In this document: positions 41,114 to 50,468 of the stretch, piece after piece
Layout of the letters: every line of letters starts with the position of its first letter
Numbering within the stretch: position 1 is the first letter of the stretch
Assembly (NCBI GenBank): GCA_018714405.1
Contig: DVNM01000002.1
Span: 1 to 64,000 of the forward strand
Length of the DNA stretch: 64,000 nt
Source of the DNA: Scybalenecus merdavium
GTDB taxonomy: Bacteria; Bacillota; Clostridia; Oscillospirales; Acutalibacteraceae
Direction: 5' to 3'
The notes under the pieces: model-generated
Told to the model about the DNA's origin: nothing
Database searches by the model: none
What the model saw: only the letters and a program-made list of their open reading frames with translations
Program-made: the position numbers and the translations under genes

Positions 41114-43267
41114 ATGTATTGGGTCTTAGACGGCAGTGCGTATCCGGCCGGGATCAAAGAAACACAGAACAGTTTTGTCTTTTCCAACGGCCTTGTGCGC
41201 CGTGAAATTGAAAAAACAACAAGCAAAACCATTTCTTTTGAAAACCTGCAAAACGGTGTGCAGCTGATCGACACGCCTTTTGCCGATTTTGAGATCTCTG
41301 TAAACGGCAAAAAGCACAGCGCCTGTGTTTACAAACTGGTTCATGCCGAGGAAGCGCCCTGTACCGAGCGCGTGGCCTTTCATAAAACAGATACGATGAC
41401 GGCAGACGGTGTTTACCCGCCGCCCGGCAAAGCCTTGCTTTTGCATTACGCGGCAGACGGTTTGCCGGCGGTCGTTGTACGCTATGAGATTTATGACTCC
41501 ATGCCCGTTATGATGAAATGCCTGACTGTGCAAAACAGCGGCAAAGAAACCATAACGGTCGATAACATCGCTGTGGATGTTATGAAGATCACCAATAACC
41601 GTGACACCCTGTTTGTGGACAGCGACTATGACTCCACAACGGATTTTCTTGGACTGGATCTGGAAAAATATGCCAAGCATTACGCGCGTTATCATTATGA
41701 CACGCTGGAAGTCGCGCCCCTGCAGCGCATGAACGTGAAGCTTGCCCCGGCAGAAACGCTGGATTCGATCGTCTCCTTTGAACTCCTGTTCGGGGCGCAA
41801 TATTACGAGCAGCGCCTGATCGAAGTCAAGGAAATGTACCGCCGCATTGCGCCGTGGTGCACCGATAACGTTTCGTTCTTCCATCTCATTTCCAATTCGC
41901 CGCGCACGATCCGCAAGGTGGTCGACCAGTGCTACGAGCTCGGTATTGAAATGATCATTCAGTCTTTCGGCTCGGGCGTAAACATGGAAAGCGGCAACGA
42001 ACGTTATTTGGCGCGCATCAAAAAGGCATACGATTACGGCCACAGCAAGGGCATCCGAATGGGCGCGTATACGCTGGCCTATGTAAAGAACTACCGCCCG
42101 GTCCGGGGCGATGAGGCGCTGAACCACGACGGCAGCCACATCTGCCGCTGTCTGGCTACAGACTGGTCAAAGCAGTATATGAAAAATGTACTGCGTTTTA
42201 TTGACCGTACCGGCGCGGACGCGGTGGAGATCGACGGGCCTTACGGCATGCTGATGTGCTCCGGCGGCAAAACGCACAACCACGACGATTTTACCGATTC
42301 ACAGTATAAGCAGTGGAAAGCGTCGGTCGTGGACTGGTACCGCGAAATCAAAAAGCGCGGGGTGTACATTAATGCGCCGGACTGGCACTATTTAAACGGC
42401 ACCAACCGCAGCGGTGTAGGGTATGAGGAGATCGCTTTTTCCGAGCGCCGCTGTGAGCAGCTTGTGACTTCGCGCATTTATTATTATAAAGGCACGTTTT
42501 CCAAGAATCCGTCTCAGGGCTGGGGCTTTTTGCCGCTCAACGTTTACCACGGCGGCGGCAAGGACGCACAGTTTTTCCCGACGGCGCAGAATGCGTTTGA
42601 ATTCGACTGGGCTATGGCGCAGATCGTTGCCAGCGGCGTCTGGCCCACGATCCGCGGCAGAAAAGCGTATGATTCAGAAAAAGGCAAGCAGATTTTTGCC
42701 AAGTGGACGTCGCTTTATAAAAAGTACCGAAAAGTGCTCAACGGCATCACGGTGCATTTTATGCCGCCGCGCATCGACACTTCAAATCCGTCCAGAACCA
42801 CTTGTATGGACGCCATCATGAACCAGCTGCCTTACGGGGATGTCCGCGGTTTTATCATGTTCTTCAACCAGACCGATCGCGCGCTTACGCAAGAGGTCAC
42901 GCTCCCGGTCTACTACACCGGTCTTTCTGATTTGGATATGCCGCCGGCGCCGTTTGAAAACACCAAAAACAGCGATGTGCAGTATCCGCTCTACGGTGAA
43001 GAGATCGCGCCGCTCGTCATTCGTGCGCGTGACGGTTCTGCACGCACCTATATCACCGACGAAAAAGTGCGTGACAAACCGATCCCGCCGGTGGCGCAGG
43101 GCGTGCCGACGCAAAAGACGGTCGTTATTTCGGAAAACGACCAAAAACCTGCAACTTATACCATCGATTCTAACGCAAATGTACATATGCAGCTGACCAT
43201 TCCGGCCATGTCCTACAAGTGGTACGTTCTGCGTGCACCGGAAAAGGAGAATGAAAATCATGCATAA
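41114..43267 (+). CDS. Unassigned glycosidase-like protein with an alpha-galactosidase-like barrel
   Basis: About 718 residues, no signal peptide. Residues 1 to about 235 form a beta-sandwich (SNGLVRREIEKTTSKTISFEN type, as before GH36/GH27-like barrels). The barrel (about 250-560) includes EMIIQSFGSGVNM, GADAVEIDGPYG, GVYINAPDWHYLNGTN and SGVWPTIRGRKAY; Asp in EIDGPYG is a likely catalytic nucleophile by position. A beta-rich C-terminal domain follows. The overall plan recalls clan GH-D, but the GH27/GH36 signatures are missing, so I do not assign a family. Three ATGs (41108, 41111, 41114) are possible; the third has the best distance from AAGGGG. Gene order implies an alpha-linked sugar target. 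Confidence 0.6.
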   Translation: MYWVLDGSAYPAGIKETQNSFVFSNGLVRREIEKTTSKTISFENLQNGVQLIDTPFADFEISVNGKKHSACVYKLVHAEEAPCTERVAFHKTDTMTADGVYPPPGKALLLHYAADGLPAVVVRYEIYDSMPVMMKCLTVQNSGKETITVDNIAVDVMKITNNRDTLFVDSDYDSTTDFLGLDLEKYAKHYARYHYDTLEVAPLQRMNVKLAPAETLDSIVSFELLFGAQYYEQRLIEVKEMYRRIAPWCTDNVSFFHLISNSPRTIRKVVDQCYELGIEMIIQSFGSGVNMESGNERYLARIKKAYDYGHSKGIRMGAYTLAYVKNYRPVRGDEALNHDGSHICRCLATDWSKQYMKNVLRFIDRTGADAVEIDGPYGMLMCSGGKTHNHDDFTDSQYKQWKASVVDWYREIKKRGVYINAPDWHYLNGTNRSGVGYEEIAFSERRCEQLVTSRIYYYKGTFSKNPSQGWGFLPLNVYHGGGKDAQFFPTAQNAFEFDWAMAQIVASGVWPTIRGRKAYDSEKGKQIFAKWTSLYKKYRKVLNGITVHFMPPRIDTSNPSRTTCMDAIMNQLPYGDVRGFIMFFNQTDRALTQEVTLPVYYTGLSDLDMPPAPFENTKNSDVQYPLYGEEIAPLVIRARDGSARTYITDEKVRDKPIPPVAQGVPTQKTVVISENDQKPATYTIDSNANVHMQLTIPAMSYKWYVLRAPEKENENHA

Positions 43268-44501
43268 AACAGTTCGTGTAGCTATGATCGGCATGGGCGA
43301 ACGCGGCAAACAGCTCATGGATCCCTTGCTGAAAATGAAGGATGTACAGGTGGTGGCAGTCTGCGATGCTTACGAAGACCGCACCGCAGCTGCCGCAGAG
43401 ACGGTCAAAAAAGAATACGGCAGCGCACCGTTTATGTCACAGGATTATAAAGAAGTGCTTTCGCACGGTGACGTGGACGTGGCGGTGATCTCCACTTCCT
43501 GGCAGTATCACATTGCGATCGCCATCGAAGCCATGAAACAGGGCGTTTTTGCAGCCATGGAGGTCGGCGGCACATATGACCTGCAGGAATGTTACGATCT
43601 GGTGCAGGCGTATGAACAGACGAAAACACCGTTTTTCTTTTTGGAAAACTGCTGCTACGGTCACCGTGAACTTATGTGTCTCAATATGGCGCGCGCCGGT
43701 GCGTTTGGTGAGATCGTGCACTGCGACGGCGCTTATAAGCACGATCTGCGTAAGGAAGTCTCCTACGGCAAAGAAAACCGGCATTACCGTCTGCCGCATT
43801 ACATACACCATAACTGCGAAAATTATCCCACGCACGACCTGGGGCCGATCGCCAAGATCCTCGGCATCAACCGCGGCAACCGCATGCTGCACCTGGTAAG
43901 CGTTGCAAGCAAGGCGCGCGGTCTGGCGCAGTATATACGCGACCACAAGCCGGACGATGCCGAACTTTTGAACACAGAGTTTCGGCAGGGCGATATTGTG
44001 ACGACCGTGATCACCTGTGAAAACGGCGAGACGATCACGTTAACGCTCGACACCACGCTGCCGCGTATTTACAGCCGCAATTTTACGGTGCACGGCACAA
44101 AGGGTATGTACCAGGAGGACGGCGACTATGTATTTCTGGAAAAAGACCTCAAGGTCGATATTGCCGAAATCGATACCGATCCGCAGAAAATCTGGAAAAA
44201 TGCCGATGAGTATGCCAAGGTCTATGACAACGACCTTTGGAAGCATAAATCTGCCGGCATGATCGCAAGCGGCCACGGCGGCATGGATTATTTGGTGCTG
44301 CGCGCTATGCTCTGCGCGGCAAGGGGCGAAAGCTACCCGGCGATCGATGTGTATGACGCCGCTTCGTGGATGTGCATCACAGCTTTGTCTGAACAGTCCA
44401 TTGCTAGCGGGAACATGCCGGTGGAGATCCCGGACTTTACAAACGGCAAATATAAGAACAGAACAGAAAAGTCTACCGGGAAATATGCGCTGGATCTTTG
44501 A
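43260..44501 (+). CDS. Gfo/Idh/MocA family NAD-dependent enzyme, GH109-like
   Basis: A 413-residue protein with an N-terminal Rossmann fold (VRVAMIGMGERGKQ; VVAVCDAY) and a C-terminal alpha/beta substrate domain. The stretch FFLENCCYGHRELMCLNMARAGAFGEIVHCDGAYKHD and YPTHDLGPIAKIL follow the plan of GH109 glycosidases, which use tightly bound NAD in a redox-assisted cleavage and act on alpha-GalNAc. Other clan members are plain sugar dehydrogenases, so both are possible. The ATG at 43260 lies 8 bases inside the previous gene, behind AAAAGGAGA, indicating translational coupling. Confidence 0.75.
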   Translation: MHKTVRVAMIGMGERGKQLMDPLLKMKDVQVVAVCDAYEDRTAAAAETVKKEYGSAPFMSQDYKEVLSHGDVDVAVISTSWQYHIAIAIEAMKQGVFAAMEVGGTYDLQECYDLVQAYEQTKTPFFFLENCCYGHRELMCLNMARAGAFGEIVHCDGAYKHDLRKEVSYGKENRHYRLPHYIHHNCENYPTHDLGPIAKILGINRGNRMLHLVSVASKARGLAQYIRDHKPDDAELLNTEFRQGDIVTTVITCENGETITLTLDTTLPRIYSRNFTVHGTKGMYQEDGDYVFLEKDLKVDIAEIDTDPQKIWKNADEYAKVYDNDLWKHKSAGMIASGHGGMDYLVLRAMLCAARGESYPAIDVYDAASWMCITALSEQSIASGNMPVEIPDFTNGKYKNRTEKSTGKYALDL

Positions 44502-44535
44502 TTCCGGCTGTAAGTAAACCGGGCGGAGGTGTTTT

Positions 44536-46917
44536 ATGCGACTGTACTATGACAGGCCTGTCAGCCAGATCCGGATGTCCAGACCCAATAATGCCCCAAG
44601 CCGTGATATCATTTGGGAACAGTCTGCGCTTCCTTTGGGCAACGGCAGCATCGGGCTCGGCGTATACGGAGAAGCGGACTGTGAAAAAATCGCTTTAAAC
44701 CACAAAACTTTGTGGACCGGCGGCCCGTCTGTTTGGCGTCCGCATTATCGCGGCGGCAATATCACAAAACCCGACATAAGCGGCAAAATGCCCAGCGATT
44801 ATTTGAAAGAAGTGCAGGCGCTTTTTCAGCAGGGCAAAGAGCAAAAAGCCGAAAAGCTTTGCAATAAGCTGGTCGGTAAAAAGGCCGGCTACGGCGCATA
44901 CCAGTGCTGGGGCGAGCTGGAGATCGCATACCCCGGTCTGGAAAACGCACCGGGGCAATATCTGCGCGAGCTGGATCTGGACACGGCGACCTGCCGCGTT
45001 TCGTATGCCGCAAAAGACAAAAATCAAAATTTGTGCCATGATTTGCGGCAGTATTTTGTTTCCCATGCCGATGGGGTGGCTGTTTTACATACCAAACGGC
45101 AGGAGGGCGATCTTTGCTGCACCATTCGTTTAAAGCCAAGCCATTTTGGCCGGGTGCGTGTAACGAAGTCAGGGCTGCTTCACTGCGGCCGGCTTTTGGA
45201 TAACGGCCTGAAGTACTGTGCGTATTTTGCCGTGCAAACAGACGGTAAAACGCATGCGTCCGGTGCGCGCATTTCGGTGAGCGGCGCAACGTATTGCACG
45301 CTGTATTTGGGTATGGATACGGATTATGCCGACAACTACCCGGTTTATCGCACCGGTGAAAGCCTGCAAGATCTGCGTGCGCGCGTTACGCACGGTGTAG
45401 AGAAAGCCGTGCGCCTTGGTGTGGAGCAGCTTTATGCACGCCATCTGGCCGATTACCGCAACCTGTACAGCCGTGTTGCCCTTGACCTTGAAAGCAGTGC
45501 AGATTTGCCGCCCACAGACCGGCTGGTACGCACCTATTCAAGTGCAGACACGCCGGAAAGCGACAAACGCGGCTGTGAAACGCTTTTGTATCAGTTCAGC
45601 CGCTATCTGACCATTGCCTCCTCGCGCGAAAACGATCTGCTGCCGTCCAATCTGCAGGGCATCTGGAACGTTTCCAACACTCCGCCGTGGAGCAGTGACT
45701 TTCATCTAAACGTGAACCTGCAAATGAATTACTGGCCGGTGTATACATCCAATTTGGCAGAGTGCGCCGCGCCCCTTGTTCGGTATGTCGACAAGCTGCG
45801 CGAACCCGGCCGTGTGACGGCGCTGGCCTATACGGGAAAAGACTGCACCAAAAACGGCAAAGAGGGCTTTTTGTTCCACACGCAAAACACGCCTTTTGGC
45901 TGGACCTGTCCCGGCTGGGCGTTTAGCTGGGGCTGGTCCCCGGCAGCGGTCCCGTGGATTCTGCACGATGTGTTCGGCGCTTATGAATATACGAACGACC
46001 TCTCTCTTTTGACGCAAACGATTTATCCGATGCTGAAAGAGACGGCATCCTATTTCTCGCGTATGCTGATCGAACATAACGACCGTCTGGTCACAGCGCC
46101 GTGCTTTTCGCCGGAGCACGGTCCGCGCACGATGGGCAACACCTATGAGCAGTCCCTTTTGGCGCAGCTCTATATGGATGCCATCAAAGCGGCGAAGGCG
46201 CTGCATGTAGATGCCGACTGTGTAAAAATGTGGGAAACGACCTTGTCGCGCCTACGGCCGATCGAAATCGGCGAAAGCGGCCAGATCAAAGAGTGGTACC
46301 ACGAAAAAGCGCTAGGCGAGATCGGAGAAAAGGGGCACCGGCATTTGTCCCATCTGCTGGGACTTTATCCGTGCAGTGTCATCGACAAGCGCAAAAACCC
46401 CGAGTACTTACGGGCTGCGGTCGTTTCTCTGAACGACCGGGGCGACAAAAGCACCGGCTGGGGCACCTGCATGCGCATGGCCGAGTGGGCGCACACCGGC
46501 GACGGCAACCGTGCGCATCGGCTGATCCAAAACCTGATTTCCAACTGCATCTATATCAACTTGTTCGACACACATCCGCCGTTTCAGATAGACGGCAACT
46601 TCGGGTACACCGCCTGTGTAAACGAAATGCTGCTGCAAAGCGGCCTGGACGTTTTGGAGATCCTGCCTGCACTGCCGGACGCCTGGCCAAACGGTTCTGT
46701 TCGCGGACTTAGAGCAAAAGGCAATTTTACGGTAGATATTTTATGGAAAAACGGCCGGCTTGAAAAGATAACGGTCACATCGCACAGCGGCGGTTTGTGT
46801 GCGCTGTGCAGTCCGCAGGGCCGGCTGACCTGTAAAGCGCCGCACAGTTACAACGAATTCGGCGACTTGCTTGTACAGACGCAAAAAGAAGAAGTACTTA
46901 CCGTACAGCTTCTGTAG
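44536..46917 (+). CDS. GH95 alpha-L-fucosidase / alpha-L-galactosidase
   Basis: A 793-residue GH95 enzyme without signal peptide. The N-terminal domain has LPLGNGSIGLGVYG and LNHKTLWTGGP; the (alpha/alpha)6 barrel has LPSNLQGIWNVSNTPPWSSD, FHLNVNLQMNYWP and the late QIDGNFGYTACVNEMLLQS. Family members invert alpha-1,2-L-fucosides or, in plant-glycan loci, alpha-L-galactosides, which differ only at C6. Both would suit a xylose/galactose-bearing plant glycan. It follows the GH109-like gene by 34 bases with GGCGGAGG as ribosome binding site. The usual GH95 length is about 780-900, so it is complete. Confidence 0.93.
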   Translation: MRLYYDRPVSQIRMSRPNNAPSRDIIWEQSALPLGNGSIGLGVYGEADCEKIALNHKTLWTGGPSVWRPHYRGGNITKPDISGKMPSDYLKEVQALFQQGKEQKAEKLCNKLVGKKAGYGAYQCWGELEIAYPGLENAPGQYLRELDLDTATCRVSYAAKDKNQNLCHDLRQYFVSHADGVAVLHTKRQEGDLCCTIRLKPSHFGRVRVTKSGLLHCGRLLDNGLKYCAYFAVQTDGKTHASGARISVSGATYCTLYLGMDTDYADNYPVYRTGESLQDLRARVTHGVEKAVRLGVEQLYARHLADYRNLYSRVALDLESSADLPPTDRLVRTYSSADTPESDKRGCETLLYQFSRYLTIASSRENDLLPSNLQGIWNVSNTPPWSSDFHLNVNLQMNYWPVYTSNLAECAAPLVRYVDKLREPGRVTALAYTGKDCTKNGKEGFLFHTQNTPFGWTCPGWAFSWGWSPAAVPWILHDVFGAYEYTNDLSLLTQTIYPMLKETASYFSRMLIEHNDRLVTAPCFSPEHGPRTMGNTYEQSLLAQLYMDAIKAAKALHVDADCVKMWETTLSRLRPIEIGESGQIKEWYHEKALGEIGEKGHRHLSHLLGLYPCSVIDKRKNPEYLRAAVVSLNDRGDKSTGWGTCMRMAEWAHTGDGNRAHRLIQNLISNCIYINLFDTHPPFQIDGNFGYTACVNEMLLQSGLDVLEILPALPDAWPNGSVRGLRAKGNFTVDILWKNGRLEKITVTSHSGGLCALCSPQGRLTCKAPHSYNEFGDLLVQTQKEEVLTVQLL

Positions 46918-46951
46918 TTTGACTTTCGTGTAAAAATAGGAGGCATTTGCT

Positions 46952-49093
46952 ATGCGTGCTATGAAAAAAATCATCTGTTTGCTGTTGTCCGCCCTGCTGG
47001 GAGGCGCTTTTGTATCGTGCGCTTCGCAAAAGACGATGGCAGACAAGCAGCCTGCGCCGGTCAATCTCGCTGTGGCAGAGCAGCGCGAAAGAGAGCAAAA
47101 AAACGGTGATATTTATGTTTCGCCGTCCGGCAGTGACCAGAACCCCGGCACAAAGGAGCAGCCGGTGCAAACGCCGCAGCGCGCCGTGGAACTGGCGCGT
47201 GCGCTCGATCAGGCCGAAAAGGTGATTTATTTGGCGGACGGAGAATATTCTATTACGTCCCTGACTTTGACGGCTGAAGACAGCGGTATTACGTTTTTTG
47301 CTGAAAACAGCGCGGTCTTTAACGGCGGCTTAACGCTTGACCCTGCGGATTTTGAGGATTACCAGGGCGATATCAAGGTGCTCGACCTTTCCAAATACGG
47401 TGTAACGGCTGAGCAGATCGGGCAGGTGCGCGCTTTCGGCCAGTATAACCAGGCCGAAAAATACGATGCCGCGGGCAGCCTTTACTGTGAACTCTTCTGC
47501 GACAATGTGCGCATGACGCTGGCACGTTATCCGAATGCCGGCGAGTATCTGTATACCGGCAAGATCCTGGACAACGGCGACTCTAAAGAGGTCTATACCG
47601 ATAAGGGCACTGAAACGAATCCCGACTGGGAAACGATGAAGAATCCGCGCGGCGGCACGTTTGAGGCGGACAAAGCCGTGACTGACCGCGTTAAAACCTG
47701 GACGAACAGCGACGATATTTGGATGTTTGGCTATTTTCAGTATGACTGGGCAGATTCTACAACGCCTTTAAAGGAAGTCGGCGACGGCACGGTGACCACT
47801 GCGTACGCCAGCGTTTATGGCTTTAAAGAGGGTATGCCGTACTACTTTTTTAACGTGTTTGAAGAACTGGACACACAAAACGAATGGTATATCGATAAAG
47901 ACGAGCTGAAACTCTATTTCATTCCGCCGGCAGATTTCCAAAATAAATCCCTGGAAATCTCTTTGGCCGTCAGCAACCTGATCACCCTGCAGGACGCGCA
48001 GAACATCACGTTTGACGGCATCACCTTTACCGGTACGCGCGCAAGTGCGATTTGCGGTACGGGCAGCGATATTACGATTCAAAACTGCACGGTCAAAAAT
48101 GTGGGCGAAAACGCCATAGACCTTACCGGCGAGCGTATCCTTGTGGAAAACAACGAGATCACAGCTACCGGCAAAGCAGGCATTCTCCTTACCGGAGGCG
48201 ACCGCGAAACGCTCACCTCCAGTGAAAATGTTGTGACAAACAACCTTATTCATGACTGGTCACAGGTCTACAGAACGTACCAGGCGGCGGTAAGCCTTGA
48301 CGGGGTGGGCGCGGTCTGCAGTCATAACGAGATCTACAATTCTCCGCACGAAGCGGTAACGTACAGCGGCAACAACCACGTTATTGAGTATAACGTGATC
48401 CACGACGTGGTGCAGGAATCTTCCGACGCTGGTGCAATTTACGCAGGGCGCAGCTGGAGCTATTACGGTAACGTGATACGGTATAACTGCATTTATAATA
48501 TTGGCTCCGGCACGTTTGCGCCCAGCGGCATTTATTTTGACGATGCGCTTTCCGGCCAGCAGGCTTACGGCAATCTGCTCGTCAATATCCCCGGCAGCGC
48601 GTTTCTGCTTGGCGGCGGACGTGACCTGAAGATTGAAAACAACTTGATCGTAAACGCCGCCACGCCCATTGCTTACGATGACCGGGCTATGATCGGCAGC
48701 TCGTCAAGCAGCTGGTTCCGGCACAGCCAAACGCCCGGCGAGGGGCTTTGGGCAACGCTGAGTGAGGTAGATATTCATTCAAAAGCGTGGCAGGATGCAT
48801 TCCCGCAGCTTGCAGAGCTTTCTGATGATTTTGAAAATACGGACGACCCGCTGTTTGCCGCAAATCCTGCAAACAGCAGCGTGAAGCACAACGTTGTCGT
48901 CAATGAGAAAAAGGAGATCGGCGACATTTCCAAAGGGGCGGAAAAATACAGCGACATTTCTGAAAATACATTGTACAAATTGAGCGATTCCCCGTTTGCT
49001 GCGGATGGCGACTACACGCTCACGCAGGCACCGGACGGGTTTGAACAGCTTCCGTTTTCGCAAATGGGCCGAACATATACAACAGTTGATTAA
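46952..49093 (+). CDS. Right-handed beta-helix lipoprotein, probable glycan-active enzyme
   Basis: A 713-residue lipoprotein with lipobox FVSC (Cys23). After a linker comes YVSPSGSDQNPGTKEQPVQT, the usual entry strand of parallel beta-helix carbohydrate-active proteins, then an inserted domain containing WYIDKDELKLYFIPP and a run of helix coils (ITIQNCTVKNVGENAIDLTG, ILVENNEITATGKAGILLTG, HVIEYNVIHDV). The general plan is shared with GH120/GH141-like and polysaccharide lyase-like proteins; I cannot decide between them. Being exported, it probably acts on the polymer or long fragments before uptake. It starts after AGGAGGC, 34 bases downstream of GH95. Confidence 0.75.
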   Translation: MRAMKKIICLLLSALLGGAFVSCASQKTMADKQPAPVNLAVAEQREREQKNGDIYVSPSGSDQNPGTKEQPVQTPQRAVELARALDQAEKVIYLADGEYSITSLTLTAEDSGITFFAENSAVFNGGLTLDPADFEDYQGDIKVLDLSKYGVTAEQIGQVRAFGQYNQAEKYDAAGSLYCELFCDNVRMTLARYPNAGEYLYTGKILDNGDSKEVYTDKGTETNPDWETMKNPRGGTFEADKAVTDRVKTWTNSDDIWMFGYFQYDWADSTTPLKEVGDGTVTTAYASVYGFKEGMPYYFFNVFEELDTQNEWYIDKDELKLYFIPPADFQNKSLEISLAVSNLITLQDAQNITFDGITFTGTRASAICGTGSDITIQNCTVKNVGENAIDLTGERILVENNEITATGKAGILLTGGDRETLTSSENVVTNNLIHDWSQVYRTYQAAVSLDGVGAVCSHNEIYNSPHEAVTYSGNNHVIEYNVIHDVVQESSDAGAIYAGRSWSYYGNVIRYNCIYNIGSGTFAPSGIYFDDALSGQQAYGNLLVNIPGSAFLLGGGRDLKIENNLIVNAATPIAYDDRAMIGSSSSSWFRHSQTPGEGLWATLSEVDIHSKAWQDAFPQLAELSDDFENTDDPLFAANPANSSVKHNVVVNEKKEIGDISKGAEKYSDISENTLYKLSDSPFAADGDYTLTQAPDGFEQLPFSQMGRTYTTVD

Positions 49094-49141
49094 AAGGGCA
49101 GCCGGTATCTGCTGCTTTGAACACAAAATTGGGAGGAAGAC

Positions 49142-50458
49142 ATGAACGATAAAATTGTGATTCCAAAAGTTCGCTTTGAAGGTATAGAAAGTAAAAATCC
49201 TCTGGCCTTTCATTATTATGATGCCGAACGGGTGATCTTGGGCAAACCCATGAAAGACCATTTGAAGTTTGCCATGTCCTGGTGGCACACGCTTTGCGCC
49301 GGCGGTACAGACATGTTTGGCCGCGATACTTTTGACAAATCCTTTGGCGCTGCGCCGGGTACAATGGAACACGCGAAGGCAAAGGCGGACTTTGGGTTTG
49401 CGTTTATGGAAAACCTGGGCATTCCGTATTTTTGTTTTCATGATGTGGATCTGGTGCCTGAGGCGGATGACATCAACGTCACGAACGCCCGGCTCGATGA
49501 AATGGCAGACTATATTTTGGAAAAAATGCAGCAAACCGGCATCCGCTGCCTGTGGGGCACGGCGAACATGTTTTCCAATCCGCGCTATATGAATGGTGCG
49601 GGCAGTACGAATTCGGCCGAGGTTTATGCTTTTGCCGCCGCGCAGATCAAAAAGGCGCTCGATCTGACCGTGAAATTCGGCGGCAAGGGTTATGTGTTCT
49701 GGGGCGGCCGTGAGGGCTATGAAACGCTTCTTAATACCGATGTGAAATTTGAGCTGGAAAATATTGCGCGCTTAATGCATATGGCTGTAGACTACGGCCG
49801 CAGCATCGGTTTTACCGGTGACTTTTATATTGAGCCCAAGCCAAAAGAGCCAATGAAGCACCAGTACGATTTTGATGTGGCCACGGCCATTGGCTTTTTG
49901 CGTCAGTATGCTCTGGACAAAGATTTTAAAATTAATATCGAGGCCAACCACGCGACCCTGGCCGGGCACACGTTCCAGCACGAGCTTCGCATGGCCGCCA
50001 TCAATAATATGCTGGGCAGTATTGACGCCAACCAGGGCGACCTGCTCCTCGGCTGGGATACAGACGAATTTCCGTGCAATGTATATGACGCTACGATGTG
50101 CATGTATGAGGTGCTCCGGGCAGGCGGCCTTGTGCACGGCGGCCTGAATTTTGACGCCAAGTCCAGACGTCCCAGCAATACGGTTGAGGATCTGGTGCAA
50201 AGCTACATTTTGGGTATGGATACGTTTGCACTGGGGCTTATCAAAGCGTCCGAGCTTATGGAAGACGGCCGGATCGATGCATTTGTGCACGAGCGGTATG
50301 CCAGTTTCCAAAGCGGCATCGGCGCCAAAATCGTCAGCGGCAGCACAACGCTTCAGGAACTGAGCGACTATGCCTGCGCAAAGAAAAAGGCGGCTCCGCC
50401 GGCTTCGGGCAGGCAGGAATACCTGCAAGCCGTTATCAATTCCATGTTATTTCGGTAA
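49142..50458 (+). CDS. xylA: Xylose isomerase XylA
   Basis: A 438-residue class II xylose isomerase converting D-xylose to D-xylulose. Typical blocks are present in order: HTLCAGGTDMFG, FHDVDLVPEADD, KGYVFWGGREGYETLLNTD, FYIEPKPKEPMKHQYDFD (metal-binding Glu/Asp), EANHATLAGHTFQHELR and SIDANQGDLLLGWDTDEFP. It lies 48 bases after the beta-helix gene, behind GGGAGGAAG, and 10 bases before the kinase. Its place at the end of the operon shows that xylose is one of the released sugars. Confidence 0.97.
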   Translation: MNDKIVIPKVRFEGIESKNPLAFHYYDAERVILGKPMKDHLKFAMSWWHTLCAGGTDMFGRDTFDKSFGAAPGTMEHAKAKADFGFAFMENLGIPYFCFHDVDLVPEADDINVTNARLDEMADYILEKMQQTGIRCLWGTANMFSNPRYMNGAGSTNSAEVYAFAAAQIKKALDLTVKFGGKGYVFWGGREGYETLLNTDVKFELENIARLMHMAVDYGRSIGFTGDFYIEPKPKEPMKHQYDFDVATAIGFLRQYALDKDFKINIEANHATLAGHTFQHELRMAAINNMLGSIDANQGDLLLGWDTDEFPCNVYDATMCMYEVLRAGGLVHGGLNFDAKSRRPSNTVEDLVQSYILGMDTFALGLIKASELMEDGRIDAFVHERYASFQSGIGAKIVSGSTTLQELSDYACAKKKAAPPASGRQEYLQAVINSMLFR

Positions 50459-50468
50459 AGGGTAAAAA

